DNA of 64,000 nucleotides, from NCBI RefSeq assembly GCF_024652905.1, contig NZ_CP102428.1, positions 2,802,501-2,866,500 of the forward strand, in the 5' to 3' direction. The DNA is from Pseudomonas oryzihabitans (lineage in GTDB: Bacteria > Pseudomonadota > Gammaproteobacteria > Pseudomonadales > Pseudomonadaceae). This document shows positions 52,000 through 61,820 of this stretch, in pieces. How positions within the stretch are numbered: the stretch's first letter is position 1; each line of letters begins with the position of its first letter. A program made the translations under genes and the position numbers. The notes beneath the pieces were generated by a model. That model was not told where the DNA came from. It saw only the letters and a list, made by a program, of their open reading frames with translations, and ran no database searches.

Positions 52000-54018
52000 T
52001 CAGGCGCTGAGGCGGAAGCGCGAGACGATACCGCGCAGATCCTGGGACAGACCGGCGAGACGCTCGGCGGTACCAGCATCGGACTCGATTCCGCTCAGTA
52101 CCTGCAGGGTACTGGCACGGATGCCGGTGGTGTTGCGGTTGATGTCCTCAGATACTGCGGCCTGCTGCTCCGCAGCGCTGGCGATCTGCACATTGACGTC
52201 GACGATGCGCCCCACGGCGGAGCCGATGCTGGTCAGGCTGACGCTGGCCTGCTCGGCGGCCGCGACACCGGTCAGGGCGTGGCTACGACTGCCCTGCATC
52301 TGGCCGACGGCTTCGGCGGTAGCGCCCTGCAATTGCTCGATGATGCGGCGAATCTCCTCGGTGGAGGTCTGGGTACGGGAGGCCAGGGTGCGGACCTCGT
52401 CGGCCACCACGGCGAAACCGCGCCCTTGCTCGCCGGCCCGGGCGGCCTCGATGGCAGCGTTGAGGGCCAGCAGATTGGTCTGCTCGGCGATGGTACGGAT
52501 CACCGCGATGACCCCGCCGATGGCCTGGCTGTGACTCTCCAGGGCGGCGACCTTGGTGGCGCTGAGATCCACCTCGGCGGCCAGGGCTTCGATGGCCTGT
52601 TGGGTCTGCTGCATCACCCGGGCGCCGTCGCGGGTGGCCTGATCGGCCTGCTGGGCAGCCGCGACAGCGCCTTCGGTGTTGTTGGCGACGTCCGCCACGC
52701 TGGCGGTCATCTCGGTGATGGCCGTGGCCACCTGGTCGGTCTCGCCCTGTTGCGCCTGCATGGTCGAGCGTGCCTGACCGATGGAGCCGGCCAGGGCACC
52801 GGATGCCTGGGCGACTGCCTGGGAAGCCTGATCGACCTCGCGCAGCGAGCGACCGAAAGCCTCCAGCATCTCATCCAGGCTACGACCGATGTCGGCGATC
52901 TCGTCACGCCCGGACAAGGCGGCCCGGCGGCTCAGATCGCCCCGGGCAGCGGCGGCGGTCACCTCGACCAGCTCGGCGATCCCCAGGCGCAGGGCCTGGT
53001 AGATGCCGGCGAAGGTGTAGCTCAGCAGCAGCAAGGCCCCCAGGATCATGCCCAGCATCATATTGCGCAGCGCGGTCTCATGGGCCAGACGCTCGGCCAG
53101 CATCTGGGACAGAAGACCCTGGGCCTCTTCCAGAACCTTATAGTAGCGGGCGACCACGGCATTGCCCTGGGCACCCAGAGCGCGCCCGGCAACTACACCC
53201 TCCCCGCTCATGGCGGTCAGCATGCCCTGGCGGAAGTTGGCATAGTCGTCCGCCGCGAGCGCCAGAGAGCTCTTGAGGCGTTGCGCCAACTCAGGGGCCT
53301 GGCGCGCCAGCAGCCGCAAACCCTGCTCCAGTTCGTCGGCGGTCTGCCGCTCCTGGCGCACCAGGGTACGCGCCACATTGAGGGTGGCCGGATCGAAGTT
53401 GTTGGTAGCGCTCAGGCCGCTCGCGAGGCCGCGCAGCTGGCCGATGAGATTGATCTCCCGCGGCAGTCGCAGCGAAGTGATATCGATGAGAAAGAGGCTA
53501 GTGTAGTCGGCATCCAGCGCCAGGCCCGAGGTGGCCGAGACGTAATAGAAGAAGTTGAGGGTCTTGGTCAGCTGCTCATTCCAGCCTTCGAACACCTCCA
53601 GGGAGTTGCCTGAGGTGCCCTGCAGCAGCCGTTCGGCTCCCAGCCGCAGCTGGCTGACGCGATCGCCAGTTTCCAGCTTACCGCCGAGTTCACGATCCAG
53701 CTGCCCCAGGTCGTCATAGGCCTTGAGCAGGTTGTCGCGATTGTTCTGCCAATCCTGCTGCGCCGAGGTGTCGCCATCCTGGACACGCTTGGTCAGGGCA
53801 CGCTGCAACATGCTCAGTCGGGCGACCGGGGTCAGCTGCGTCAGATAGCGTTGACCGTCGATCTCCTGGGTCAGGCTCACGCGCTGCTCCTGGATATCCT
53901 GATAGAGGTAGACGCTGAGAAACAGAAGCGGCACCAGAACGATGGTGGCGAGGCAGGCGAACTTGGCGGGAAACCTCAGGCGATTCATTATCGTTACAGC
54001 AGGGGTCAGCAGATTCAT
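52000..54018 (-). CDS. Methyl-accepting chemotaxis protein
   Basis: Transmembrane chemoreceptor of 672 residues. The first membrane segment is about 19-40, the large periplasmic sensor about 41-325 (helical, possibly a nitrate- or double-helical-bundle type), and the second segment about 322-345. HAMP follows, then the signalling hairpin with the invariant core [32 protein letters not shown], of which [16 protein letters not shown] is visible near 520-535. There is no C-terminal methylation-enzyme pentapeptide. An internal ATG at codon 11 is an alternative start. Divergent from the D-aminoacylase gene; the ligand is unknown. Confidence 0.93.
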   Translation of the reverse strand: MNLLTPAVTIMNRLRFPAKFACLATIVLVPLLFLSVYLYQDIQEQRVSLTQEIDGQRYLTQLTPVARLSMLQRALTKRVQDGDTSAQQDWQNNRDNLLKAYDDLGQLDRELGGKLETGDRVSQLRLGAERLLQGTSGNSLEVFEGWNEQLTKTLNFFYYVSATSGLALDADYTSLFLIDITSLRLPREINLIGQLRGLASGLSATNNFDPATLNVARTLVRQERQTADELEQGLRLLARQAPELAQRLKSSLALAADDYANFRQGMLTAMSGEGVVAGRALGAQGNAVVARYYKVLEEAQGLLSQMLAERLAHETALRNMMLGMILGALLLLSYTFAGIYQALRLGIAELVEVTAAAARGDLSRRAALSGRDEIADIGRSLDEMLEAFGRSLREVDQASQAVAQASGALAGSIGQARSTMQAQQGETDQVATAITEMTASVADVANNTEGAVAAAQQADQATRDGARVMQQTQQAIEALAAEVDLSATKVAALESHSQAIGGVIAVIRTIAEQTNLLALNAAIEAARAGEQGRGFAVVADEVRTLASRTQTSTEEIRRIIEQLQGATAEAVGQMQGSRSHALTGVAAAEQASVSLTSIGSAVGRIVDVNVQIASAAEQQAAVSEDINRNTTGIRASTLQVLSGIESDAGTAERLAGLSQDLRGIVSRFRLSA

Positions 54019-54194
54019 GGCTAGCTCGGGCGGCGGCGAAAGGGGTCATTAGGGCTGTACCGCCCCATTTGTGACGTAATAGACAAAAATTCTTGTAACA
54101 GTTTCGTCTCTATCGAGTTGTCGCTTCGCTTCCTTGGCTATTTGCCACTCGGCGGTCGAAAGCCGCCCCTCAACGGTCTTCGGATAGCTCTAGC

Positions 54195-55655
54195 ATGCAC
54201 GACTTATTGATTCGCAATGCCTTGGTGCTGGACGGCCACGACCGTCCGGGCAGGCCGCTCGATGTCGCTATCGCAGCCGGACGTATCCAGAAGCTGGGCG
54301 ACCTGGCCACTGAACCAGCCCGAGAGGTCCGCGACGGCAGCGGCCTGGTGCTGGCGCCTGGCTTCATCGACGTTCACACCCATGACGACACCATGGTCAT
54401 CCGCCGCCCCGAGCAGTTGCCCAAGCTCAGCCAGGGAGTCACTACCGTGGTGGTGGGCAACTGCGGCATCAGCGCCGCCCCGGTGCGGCTACGTGGCGAG
54501 CCGCCGGACCCGCTGAATCTGCTCGGCCCGGCCATGGCCTTCGTCTATCCCACCTTCGCCGCCTACCGCACCGCCGTGGAACGGGCGCAGCCCGGCGTCA
54601 ACGTGGCTGCCCTGGTCGGCCACACGGCGTTGCGCAGCAACCACCTGGACGATCTCCAGCGTGCCGCCACTCCGGCCGAAATCGCCGCCATGCGCCTTGA
54701 ATTGCGTGAAAGCCTGGCGGCTGGCGCCCTGGGGCTCTCCAGCGGGCTGGCCTATGCCTCCGCCGTAGGGGCGCCGACCTCAGAAGTAGCCGAATTGGCC
54801 GCGGAGCTGGACGCCGTGGGCGGACTCTATGCCACTCACCTGCGCAGCGAATTCGCCGCGGTGCACGAGGCCTTGGACGAAGCCCTGGACATCGGCCGCC
54901 AGGCCCGGGCACCGGTGGTGGTCTCCCACTTCAAGTGCGCCGGGGTGGACAACTGGGGCCGTGCGCCGGAACTGCTGGGCGCCCTGGCCGAGGCCGCGCA
55001 GACCCAACGGGTCGGCTGCGACTGCTATCCCTATGCCGCCAGCTCCTCCACCCTGGATCTCAAGCAAGTCACCGACCGGCACCGCATCACCATCACCTGG
55101 TCCACCCCGCATCCCGAGTGCGGCGGCCGCGACCTGGCCGCCATCGCCGCCGACTGGGGCCTGGACCTGCAGGAAGCCGCCCGTCGCCTGCAACCAGCGG
55201 GTGCCGTCTACTACGGCATGAGCGAGGCCGATGTGCGGCTGATCCTGGCCCATCCGCTGAGCATGATCGGCTCCGACGGCCTGCCCGAGGATCCCTTCCC
55301 CCATCCGCGCCTCTGGGGCGCCTTCCCGCGGGTGCTCGGCCATTTCAGCCGTGACCTCGGTCTCTTCCCCCTGCACACCGCCGTGCACAAGATGACCGGC
55401 CTGTCCGCCGCGCGCTTCGGCCTCAAGGATCGCGGCCTGATCGAACCAGGCGCCCATGCCGACCTGGTGCTGTTCGATCCTGCCCGTATTCGCGATGTGG
55501 CCGATTTCAGCGAGCCACAGCGCCCCGCCGAAGGCATCCACGCCGTCTGGGTGAATGGCCGTCTGGCCTATGCGCCGGGCCAAAGCATCGACGAGCGCCA
55601 TGGCCGCTTCCTGCCCCGTGCCGGGGACCTGCGGCAAACCTTCCCACGCGGCTGA
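54195..55655 (+). CDS. D-aminoacylase (N-acyl-D-amino-acid deacylase)
   Basis: Amidohydrolase-superfamily zinc enzyme that releases D-amino acids from N-acyl-D-amino acids. The 486 residues contain the metal site HTHDD (H61, H63), GNCGIS with the ligand Cys90, THLRSE, SHFKCAG and the catalytic Asp in SDGLPEDP. Length fits the family (about 480-500). The ribosome site is weak. It is the first gene of a D-amino-acid locus; a 9-bp-stem hairpin and a fresh promoter region separate it from the ABC genes. Confidence 0.92.
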   Translation: MHDLLIRNALVLDGHDRPGRPLDVAIAAGRIQKLGDLATEPAREVRDGSGLVLAPGFIDVHTHDDTMVIRRPEQLPKLSQGVTTVVVGNCGISAAPVRLRGEPPDPLNLLGPAMAFVYPTFAAYRTAVERAQPGVNVAALVGHTALRSNHLDDLQRAATPAEIAAMRLELRESLAAGALGLSSGLAYASAVGAPTSEVAELAAELDAVGGLYATHLRSEFAAVHEALDEALDIGRQARAPVVVSHFKCAGVDNWGRAPELLGALAEAAQTQRVGCDCYPYAASSSTLDLKQVTDRHRITITWSTPHPECGGRDLAAIAADWGLDLQEAARRLQPAGAVYYGMSEADVRLILAHPLSMIGSDGLPEDPFPHPRLWGAFPRVLGHFSRDLGLFPLHTAVHKMTGLSAARFGLKDRGLIEPGAHADLVLFDPARIRDVADFSEPQRPAEGIHAVWVNGRLAYAPGQSIDERHGRFLPRAGDLRQTFPRG

Positions 55656-55712
55656 TCGAACGCTACCGGGTAACGTCCCGACCTGGTGCGCCGCCGTTAC
55701 CTTCCGCCACTT

Positions 55713-55736
55713 CCCGGTGCCACCCAAGGCACCGGG
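55713..55736 (+). terminator. Hairpin after the D-aminoacylase gene
   Basis: CCCGGTGCC (55713-55721) and GGCACCGGG (55728-55736) form a perfect 9-bp stem with a 6-nt loop. The tail is only moderately T-rich (GCTTCTTTG). Transcription of the first gene may be partly or fully ended here. Confidence 0.6.
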
Positions 55737-55796
55737 AGCCGCTTCTTTGCCCGTCGTTCAAGCCAAGCCATTGATTTGCAAAGCCGTCGAAAAAGC

Positions 55797-55812
55797 TGGC
55801 ACAGTCGCTGCA
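55797..55812 (+). promoter_or_regulatory. Candidate sigma-54 promoter of the ABC operon
   Basis: TGGCAC-AGTCG-CTGCA matches the RpoN consensus TGGCAC-N5-TTGCW with one mismatch. Both invariant GG and GC are present at the correct spacing. It lies 55 bp upstream of the start of the binding-protein gene. No enhancer-binding-protein gene is in the window. Confidence 0.5.
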
Positions 55813-55817
55813 ATCTA

Positions 55818-55853
55818 TTCCGTTGTTACGAACCTACTTCCGCTATAACGGAA
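55818..55853. promoter_or_regulatory. Tandem TTCCG-N6-CGGAA-type boxes, candidate IclR operators
   Basis: TTCCG-CTATAA-CGGAA (55838-55853) is a perfect inverted repeat. A second, less perfect copy, TTCCG-TTGTTA-CGAAC, begins at 55818, exactly 20 bp or two helical turns before it. Paired dyads of this style are usual for IclR-family regulators, and such a gene lies in the same operon. They cover the expected transcription start. Confidence 0.6.
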
Positions 55854-55866
55854 ACGGAGAGACGCT

Positions 55867-56703
55867 ATGACAGGCAAGACGAAGGGGTGGAAAGCGCTGG
55901 GGCTGCTGATTGGTCTGGTCGCCATGACCGGCGCCCAGGCGGCCAAGCTGGATGACGTGCTCAAGCGCGGCCATCTGGTGGTGGGTACCGGCAGCACCAA
56001 CGCTCCCTGGCACTTCCAAGGCGCCGACGGCAAGTTGCAGGGCTTCGATATCGATATCTCCAAGGTCATCGCCAAGGGCCTGTTCAACGATCCAGAAAAG
56101 GTCGAGTTCGTCGTGCAGGGCTCGGATGCGCGCATCCCCAACCTGCTCACCGACAAGGTCGACATCAGCTGCCAGTTCATCACCGTGACCGCCAGCCGCG
56201 CTCAGCAGGTGGCCTTCACCCTGCCCTACTACCGTGAAGGCGTGGCCCTGCTCCTGCCGGCCAACAGCCGCTATCAGCAGATCGACGACCTCAAGGCGGC
56301 CAAGGGCGACCTGACCGTGGCCGTGCTGCAGAACGTCTATGCCGAGGAACTGGTGCACCAGGCACTGCCCGGCGCCAAGGTCGACCAGTACGACAGCGTC
56401 GACCTGCTCTACCAGGCCCTGGGTACGGGCCGTGCCGACGCCGTGGCCACCGACCAGTCCTCGGTCAAGTACCTGATGACCCAGAATCCCGGTCGCTACC
56501 GCTCGCCCGACTATGCCTGGAGCCCCCAGACCTACGCCTGCGCGGTCAAGCGCGGCGACCAGGACTGGCTGAACTTCGTCAACACCGCCCTGCACGAGGC
56601 CATGACCGGTGTGGAATTCCCCACCTACCAGGCCTCCTTCAAGAAGTGGTTCGGCGTCGAGTTGCCGTCCCCGGCGATCGGCTTCCCCGTCGAGTTCAAG
56701 TGA
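55867..56703 (+). CDS. ABC transporter periplasmic polar-amino-acid-binding protein
   Basis: Family 3 solute-binding protein of 278 residues. The signal peptide ends at about residue 25 (TGAQA). The mature protein has the amino-acid-binding pattern VVGTGSTNAPWHF, GFDIDISKVIA and DISCQF. It captures the substrate for the two permeases and ATPase that follow. The substrate is inferred from the neighbours to be a D-amino acid or its N-acyl derivative; the sequence alone says only polar amino acid. Confidence 0.92.
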   Translation: MTGKTKGWKALGLLIGLVAMTGAQAAKLDDVLKRGHLVVGTGSTNAPWHFQGADGKLQGFDIDISKVIAKGLFNDPEKVEFVVQGSDARIPNLLTDKVDISCQFITVTASRAQQVAFTLPYYREGVALLLPANSRYQQIDDLKAAKGDLTVAVLQNVYAEELVHQALPGAKVDQYDSVDLLYQALGTGRADAVATDQSSVKYLMTQNPGRYRSPDYAWSPQTYACAVKRGDQDWLNFVNTALHEAMTGVEFPTYQASFKKWFGVELPSPAIGFPVEFK

Positions 56704-56751
56704 TCCTGGCCCCGGCGCGGCCTGTCCGCGCCCTCTAGGTAGACGTCGAGC

Positions 56752-57414
56752 ATGAACTACACCCTCAACTTCGCCCCCGTGTGGCAGAACCTGGACCACC
56801 TGCTGGCCGGGCTCGCCCTTGGCCTGCAGTTGGCCCTGGTCGGCATCGCCATCGGCTGCCTGATCGGCCTGGCCACCGCCTTCGCCCTGCTCTCGCCGGT
56901 GCGGGCACTGCGCTGGCTGGCGGCGGGCTACGTCACCCTGGTGCGCAACACCCCAATCCTGGTGCTGATCCTGTTGCTGTACTTCGCCCTGCCCAGCGTC
57001 GGTATCCGCCTGGACAAGCTCAGCTCCTTTCTCATCACCCTGGCGCTCTATGCCGGCGCCTACCTGGCCGAGGTGTTTCGCGGCGGCCTCATGGCCATTC
57101 CCAAGGGCCAGCGCGAGGCGGGCCTGGCCATCGGCCTGCGCGAATGGCAGATCAAGGCCTACGTCATCATTCCGGTGATGCTGCGCAACGTCCTGCCATC
57201 GCTTTCCAACAGCTTCATCTCCTTGTTCAAGGACACCTCCCTGGCGGCGGCCATCGCCGTGCCGGAGCTGACCTACCAGGCACGCAAGATCAACCTGGAA
57301 AGCTACCGGGTCATCGAGACCTGGCTGGTGACCAGCCTCCTCTACATCCTCACCTGCTACGTCATCGCCCTGCTGCTGCGCCAGCTGGAACGGCGGCTTA
57401 GCCTGACCCGCTAG
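56752..57414 (+). CDS. ABC transporter permease, HisM family (first)
   Basis: Inner-membrane subunit of 220 residues with about five helices. The N-terminal pattern is typical of polar amino-acid permeases (VWQNLDHLLAGLALGLQLALVG), as is the EAA loop REAGLAIGLREWQIKAYVIIP, seen at about residues 120-140. It pairs with the next permease to form the channel. It starts 48 bp after the binding-protein gene and ends 10 bp before the second permease. Confidence 0.93.
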   Translation: MNYTLNFAPVWQNLDHLLAGLALGLQLALVGIAIGCLIGLATAFALLSPVRALRWLAAGYVTLVRNTPILVLILLLYFALPSVGIRLDKLSSFLITLALYAGAYLAEVFRGGLMAIPKGQREAGLAIGLREWQIKAYVIIPVMLRNVLPSLSNSFISLFKDTSLAAAIAVPELTYQARKINLESYRVIETWLVTSLLYILTCYVIALLLRQLERRLSLTR

Positions 57415-57424
57415 GAGCCGTATC

Positions 57425-58083
57425 GTGTACGAAGCCCCCTCCTGGTTCCTGGAATTGTGGAACGCCCGCCAGACCCTGGCCGCCGGTTTCGCCACCACCC
57501 TGGCCTGCTCGGTACTGGCGGTGCTCGGCGGCACCCTGCTGGGTACCCTCGGCGGCCTGGCGCTGACCTATGGCCGCTGGCCGCTGCGCCTGCCGTTCCG
57601 CCTCTACTCCGACCTGATCCGCGGCACCCCGGTGTTCGTGCTGGTGCTGGCCTGCTACTACATGGCGCCGGCGCTGGGCCTGCGACCCACGCCCTTCCAG
57701 GCCGGCACCGCGGCGCTGCTGCTGTTCTGCGGCTCCCACGTGGCGGAGATCGTCCGCGGCGCCCTGCAGGCCATTCCCCGTGGCCAGCACGAGGCGGCCA
57801 AAGCCATCGGCCTGACCTTCGCCCAGAGTCTCAAGGAGGTGCTCCTGCCCCAGGCGCTGCGCCAGATCCTGCCGACCTGGGTCAACGCCTCCACCGAAAT
57901 CGTCAAGGCCTCCACCCTGCTCTCGGTGATCGGCGTGGCCGAGTTGCTGCTGAGCAGCCAGCAGGTCATCGCCCGCACCTTCATGACCCTGCAGTTCTAT
58001 CTGTTCGCCGGGCTGCTGTTCTTTCTCATCAACTTCGCCATCGAGCGGCTCGGCCGCTACCTGGAAAAACGGGTGACCCTGCC

Positions 58084-58087
<4 letters not shown>
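57425..58087 (+). CDS. ABC transporter permease, HisM family (second)
   Basis: The second membrane subunit, also 220 residues, starting with [17 protein letters not shown] and the EAA loop [22 protein letters not shown] are clear. It overlaps the ATPase gene by 4 bp (ATGA), so the two are translationally coupled. Confidence 0.92.
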
Positions 58088-58860
<773 letters not shown>

Positions 58861-58888
58861 ATCCCATCCCCGCTACAGGAGCACCCTT

Positions 58889-59275
58889 ATGAGCATCATC
58901 CGTTACGGCGCCGGCGAACGAGGCGCAGGTGGCCAACCCCTGCCCTTCGCCCGCGCGGTGGAAGCCGATGGCTGGCTGCACGTCTCTGGCCAGGTGGCCA
59001 TGGAGAATGGCGAGATCATCGACGGCGGCATCGTCGCCCAGACCCACAAGACCATGCAGAATCTGATCGCCATCCTCAATGAAGCCGGCTACGGTCTGGA
59101 GCACGTGGTGCGCGCTGGCGTCTGGCTGGACGATCCGCGTGACTTCTGGAGCTTCAACAAGGTGTTCGCCGAATACTTCGCCGGCAACGCGCCGGCGCGC
59201 GCCTGCGTGCAGTCCTCCATGATGGTGGACTGCAAGGTCGAGATCGACTGCATCGCCTACAAACCCAAGGCCTGA
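58889..59275 (+). CDS. RidA-family enamine/imine deaminase
   Basis: Hydrolyses reactive enamine and imine intermediates such as 2-aminoacrylate to keto acids plus ammonia. The 128 residues carry the family signature ending ARACVQSSMMVDCKVEID, whose Arg near residue 104 binds the substrate carboxylate. Placement beside a D-serine-dehydratase-like PLP enzyme is chemically apt, because that reaction releases 2-aminoacrylate. AGGAG precedes the start. Confidence 0.92.
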   Translation: MSIIRYGAGERGAGGQPLPFARAVEADGWLHVSGQVAMENGEIIDGGIVAQTHKTMQNLIAILNEAGYGLEHVVRAGVWLDDPRDFWSFNKVFAEYFAGNAPARACVQSSMMVDCKVEIDCIAYKPKA

Positions 59276-59289
59276 GACAAATCGCACAG

Positions 59290-60063
59290 ATGACCGAACC
59301 TACCCGCCAGAGAGCCCGCGGCCTGGACCGCGCCTTCGACATCCTCGATCACCTCAAGCGGGTGGGTCGGCCGCTGCGCCCCAACGAGATCGCCGCAGGC
59401 CTGGGCATTCCCAAGTCCACCGTCTACGACTTGGTCGGCCTCTTGCTGGAGCGGCACATGCTCGATGCCGTGGGCCGCGACGGCCAGGTCTACCTGGGCC
59501 GCGAGCTGTACTTTCTCGGTCAGGCGCACCTGCGCCACTTCGACCTGGCCCGCGAGGCCGGGCTGCTGCTGGACGACATCGTCGCCCAGACCCGCGAGAC
59601 CGCCCAGCTGTGCCAGCTCAACGGCCGCAAGTACACCGTCTCGCTGATGAAGGAAGGCGCTCGCGCCTTTCGCATCTCCTCCAACGTCGGCGAGGACGCG
59701 CCCATTCCCTGGACCGCCTCCGGCCGGTTGCTGCTCGGTCACCTGAGCGATGCCGAGATCCTCGCCCTGATCGATCCGGACGACTTCATCCTGCCCGACG
59801 GCAGCCGCCTGCCCCCGGCGACCTTTATCGCCGAGATCCGCAGCGCCTGCGCCGAAGGCTTCTTTTCCTTCGACAGCATCGCCGACACCTATACCCATTG
59901 TTTCGCCGCTCCGGTGCAGGATGCCAGCGGCCTGAACATCGCCACCCTGTGCATCGTCGCGCCCCGCGCCGATGCACAGGCCCACCATGCCGAGTACCGC
60001 CAGGTGCTGGTCGACAGCGCTCGCCGCCTGTCCCAGCGCCTGGGCGGCCAGGAGAATCCATGA
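59290..60063 (+). CDS. IclR-family transcriptional regulator
   Basis: A 257-residue regulator. The winged helix spans about 12-75 (GLDRAFDILDHLKRVGRPL; LGIPKSTVYDLVGLL) and the GAF-like effector domain covers 85-250. It lies 14 bp after ridA and overlaps the PLP-enzyme gene by 4 bp. It probably controls the locus through the TTCCG-N6-CGGAA boxes near 55.84 kb. The effector is presumably a D-amino acid or the derived keto acid. Confidence 0.93.
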   Translation: MTEPTRQRARGLDRAFDILDHLKRVGRPLRPNEIAAGLGIPKSTVYDLVGLLLERHMLDAVGRDGQVYLGRELYFLGQAHLRHFDLAREAGLLLDDIVAQTRETAQLCQLNGRKYTVSLMKEGARAFRISSNVGEDAPIPWTASGRLLLGHLSDAEILALIDPDDFILPDGSRLPPATFIAEIRSACAEGFFSFDSIADTYTHCFAAPVQDASGLNIATLCIVAPRADAQAHHAEYRQVLVDSARRLSQRLGGQENP

Positions 60064-61268
60064 CCGCTCTACATGCCCCCGAGAAAGGCGCCGCCAGTCC
60101 TGGTGCCAGCCTGCTCAGCGACATCGCCCTGCCCGCCCTGGTCATCCACCAGGACGCACTCGACCACAACATCGCCTGGATGCAGGCCTTCGCCAGCGAG
60201 CGCGGTGCCGAGCTGGCGCCCCACGGCAAGACCAGCATGGCGCCGGCGCTGTTCCAGCGACAACTGGCCGCGGGCGCCTGGGGCATGACCCTGGCCACCA
60301 CGGTGCAGACTCGCGCCGCCCAGGCCCACGGCGTGCGTCGGGTACTGATGGCCAATCAGCTGGTGGGAGCGCCGAACATGGCGCTGATCGCCGAACTGCT
60401 CACCGCCGATCCAGACTTCGACTTCCATTGCCTGGTGGATCATCCCGACCAGGTCAGCGCTCTGGGTGCATTCTTTGGCGCACGCGGCCTGGCGCTGCAG
60501 GTGATGATCGAATACGGCGTGCCTGGTGGGCGTTGCGGTTGCCGCAGCGAAGCCGAGGTGCGTGAACTGGCCCGCGCCATCGCCGGACAACCGGCGCTGC
60601 GGCTGACCGGCATCGAAGGTTACGAGGGCGTGATTCACGGCGCCGAGGCAGTGACCGACATCCGCGCCTTCGCCGATTCCCTGGTGCGTTTGGCCGAGGA
60701 GTTGCGTGGCCAGGGAGCCTTCGCCCTCGACCGGCCCGTCGTCACCGCTTCGGGCTCGGCCTGGTACGACCTGATCGCCTCTGCCTTCGACCAGTTGGAA
60801 GTGCGCGAGCGCTTTCTCGCCGTCATGCGTCCCGGCAGCTATGTGGTCCATGACCACGGGATCTATTGCGATGCCCAGTGTGGCGTCCTGGCCCGCACCG
60901 GTCTCGACGAGGGCCTGCAACCGGCGCTGGAAGTCTGGGCCCACGTGCAATCCATGCCCGAACCCGGTTTCGCCATCCTCGCCCTGGGCAAGCGCGACAT
61001 TGCCCACGATGCCGGCCTGCCACTGCCACTACGCCGCTATCGACCGGGTCAGGCCGCCAGCGAAGCCGTCGATGTCAGCGACTGTACCGTCACCGCCATC
61101 ATGGACCAGCACGCCTTCATGGTCGTGGCCCCGGGGACCGCGCTGGCCATCGGCGACATCATCGCCCTGGGTACTTCCCATCCCTGCCTGACCTTCGACA
61201 AGTGGCGCCAGGGCTGCATCGTCGACGAGGGGCTGCAGGTGGTCGAGACCTTCGCGACCTGCTTCTGA
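60060..61268 (+). CDS. D-serine dehydratase-like / D-threonine aldolase-family PLP enzyme
   Basis: Fold-type III (alanine-racemase-like) PLP enzyme of 402 residues. The N-terminal strand carries PLP Lys57 in APHGKTSMAP. The C-terminal metal site is H374-P-C376 in SHPCLTFDKWR, as in the zinc-dependent eukaryotic-type D-serine dehydratase. The product would be an amino-acid deaminase acting on D-serine or D-threonine type substrates. Bacterial relatives are also annotated as D-threonine aldolase, so the exact reaction is open. It is the last gene of the locus and its start overlaps the iclR stop. Confidence 0.87.
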   Translation: MTALHAPEKGAASPGASLLSDIALPALVIHQDALDHNIAWMQAFASERGAELAPHGKTSMAPALFQRQLAAGAWGMTLATTVQTRAAQAHGVRRVLMANQLVGAPNMALIAELLTADPDFDFHCLVDHPDQVSALGAFFGARGLALQVMIEYGVPGGRCGCRSEAEVRELARAIAGQPALRLTGIEGYEGVIHGAEAVTDIRAFADSLVRLAEELRGQGAFALDRPVVTASGSAWYDLIASAFDQLEVRERFLAVMRPGSYVVHDHGIYCDAQCGVLARTGLDEGLQPALEVWAHVQSMPEPGFAILALGKRDIAHDAGLPLPLRRYRPGQAASEAVDVSDCTVTAIMDQHAFMVVAPGTALAIGDIIALGTSHPCLTFDKWRQGCIVDEGLQVVETFATCF

Positions 61269-61272
61269 GGCG

Positions 61273-61701
61273 CTAGGGACGCAGCTCGCCCTCTTCCTCG
61301 CCATCCCAGTAGCGGATGCGCTCGGCATGCACCTTGATGAGGATCATGCCGGGCGTGTCGGTACCCTGGGGAAACCAGCGATTCAGATTCTTGGTCCAGT
61401 GGGCCTCGAACTGCGCCTTGTCACGGATCAGTTCGGCGCGGCCCTCGATGCCGATGAAGATACCGGGCTTGCCCAGCAGGCTCTTGCCCTCGCTGAAGCT
61501 AAGGCCCACCGCCGGATCCTGTTCGATGTCGCGGATCTTGGCCGAGTCGTCATAGGCGTAGAACCAGGAATCGCCGTCGTACTCGACGTCGCCGTTGTTG
61601 CTCATCGGCCGGCTGGTCAGGCGTCCGGTGCCGGTGGTCAGCATGCAGAAATCCAGATCGCTCATCGCTTTGGACAGGTCGTGCAGGGTCTTGTCGGCCA
61701 T
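61273..61701 (-). CDS. Pyridoxamine-5'-phosphate-oxidase-like general stress protein
   Basis: A 142-residue flavin-binding split-barrel protein of the general-stress-protein-26 group. LTSRPMSNNGDVEYDGDSWFYAYDDSAK (about 28-55) and SFSEGKSLLGKPGIFIGIEG are typical; only parts are quoted here as evidence of the fold. Family members bind FMN or FAD with unknown substrates. It is convergent with the D-amino-acid operon, 4 bp from its end. Confidence 0.9.
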   Translation of the reverse strand: MADKTLHDLSKAMSDLDFCMLTTGTGRLTSRPMSNNGDVEYDGDSWFYAYDDSAKIRDIEQDPAVGLSFSEGKSLLGKPGIFIGIEGRAELIRDKAQFEAHWTKNLNRWFPQGTDTPGMILIKVHAERIRYWDGEEEGELRP

Positions 61702-61820
61702 GGGTATCGCTCCGGTAGGGGGCAGGCAGTGCCCGTCTGAATTCAGACCCGGAGCTGCTGCCGCTTGGTTCCGACGCGCAGCCGCCGACCCGGCTTTTCA
61801 GACAGACTGCGCTGCCGACT

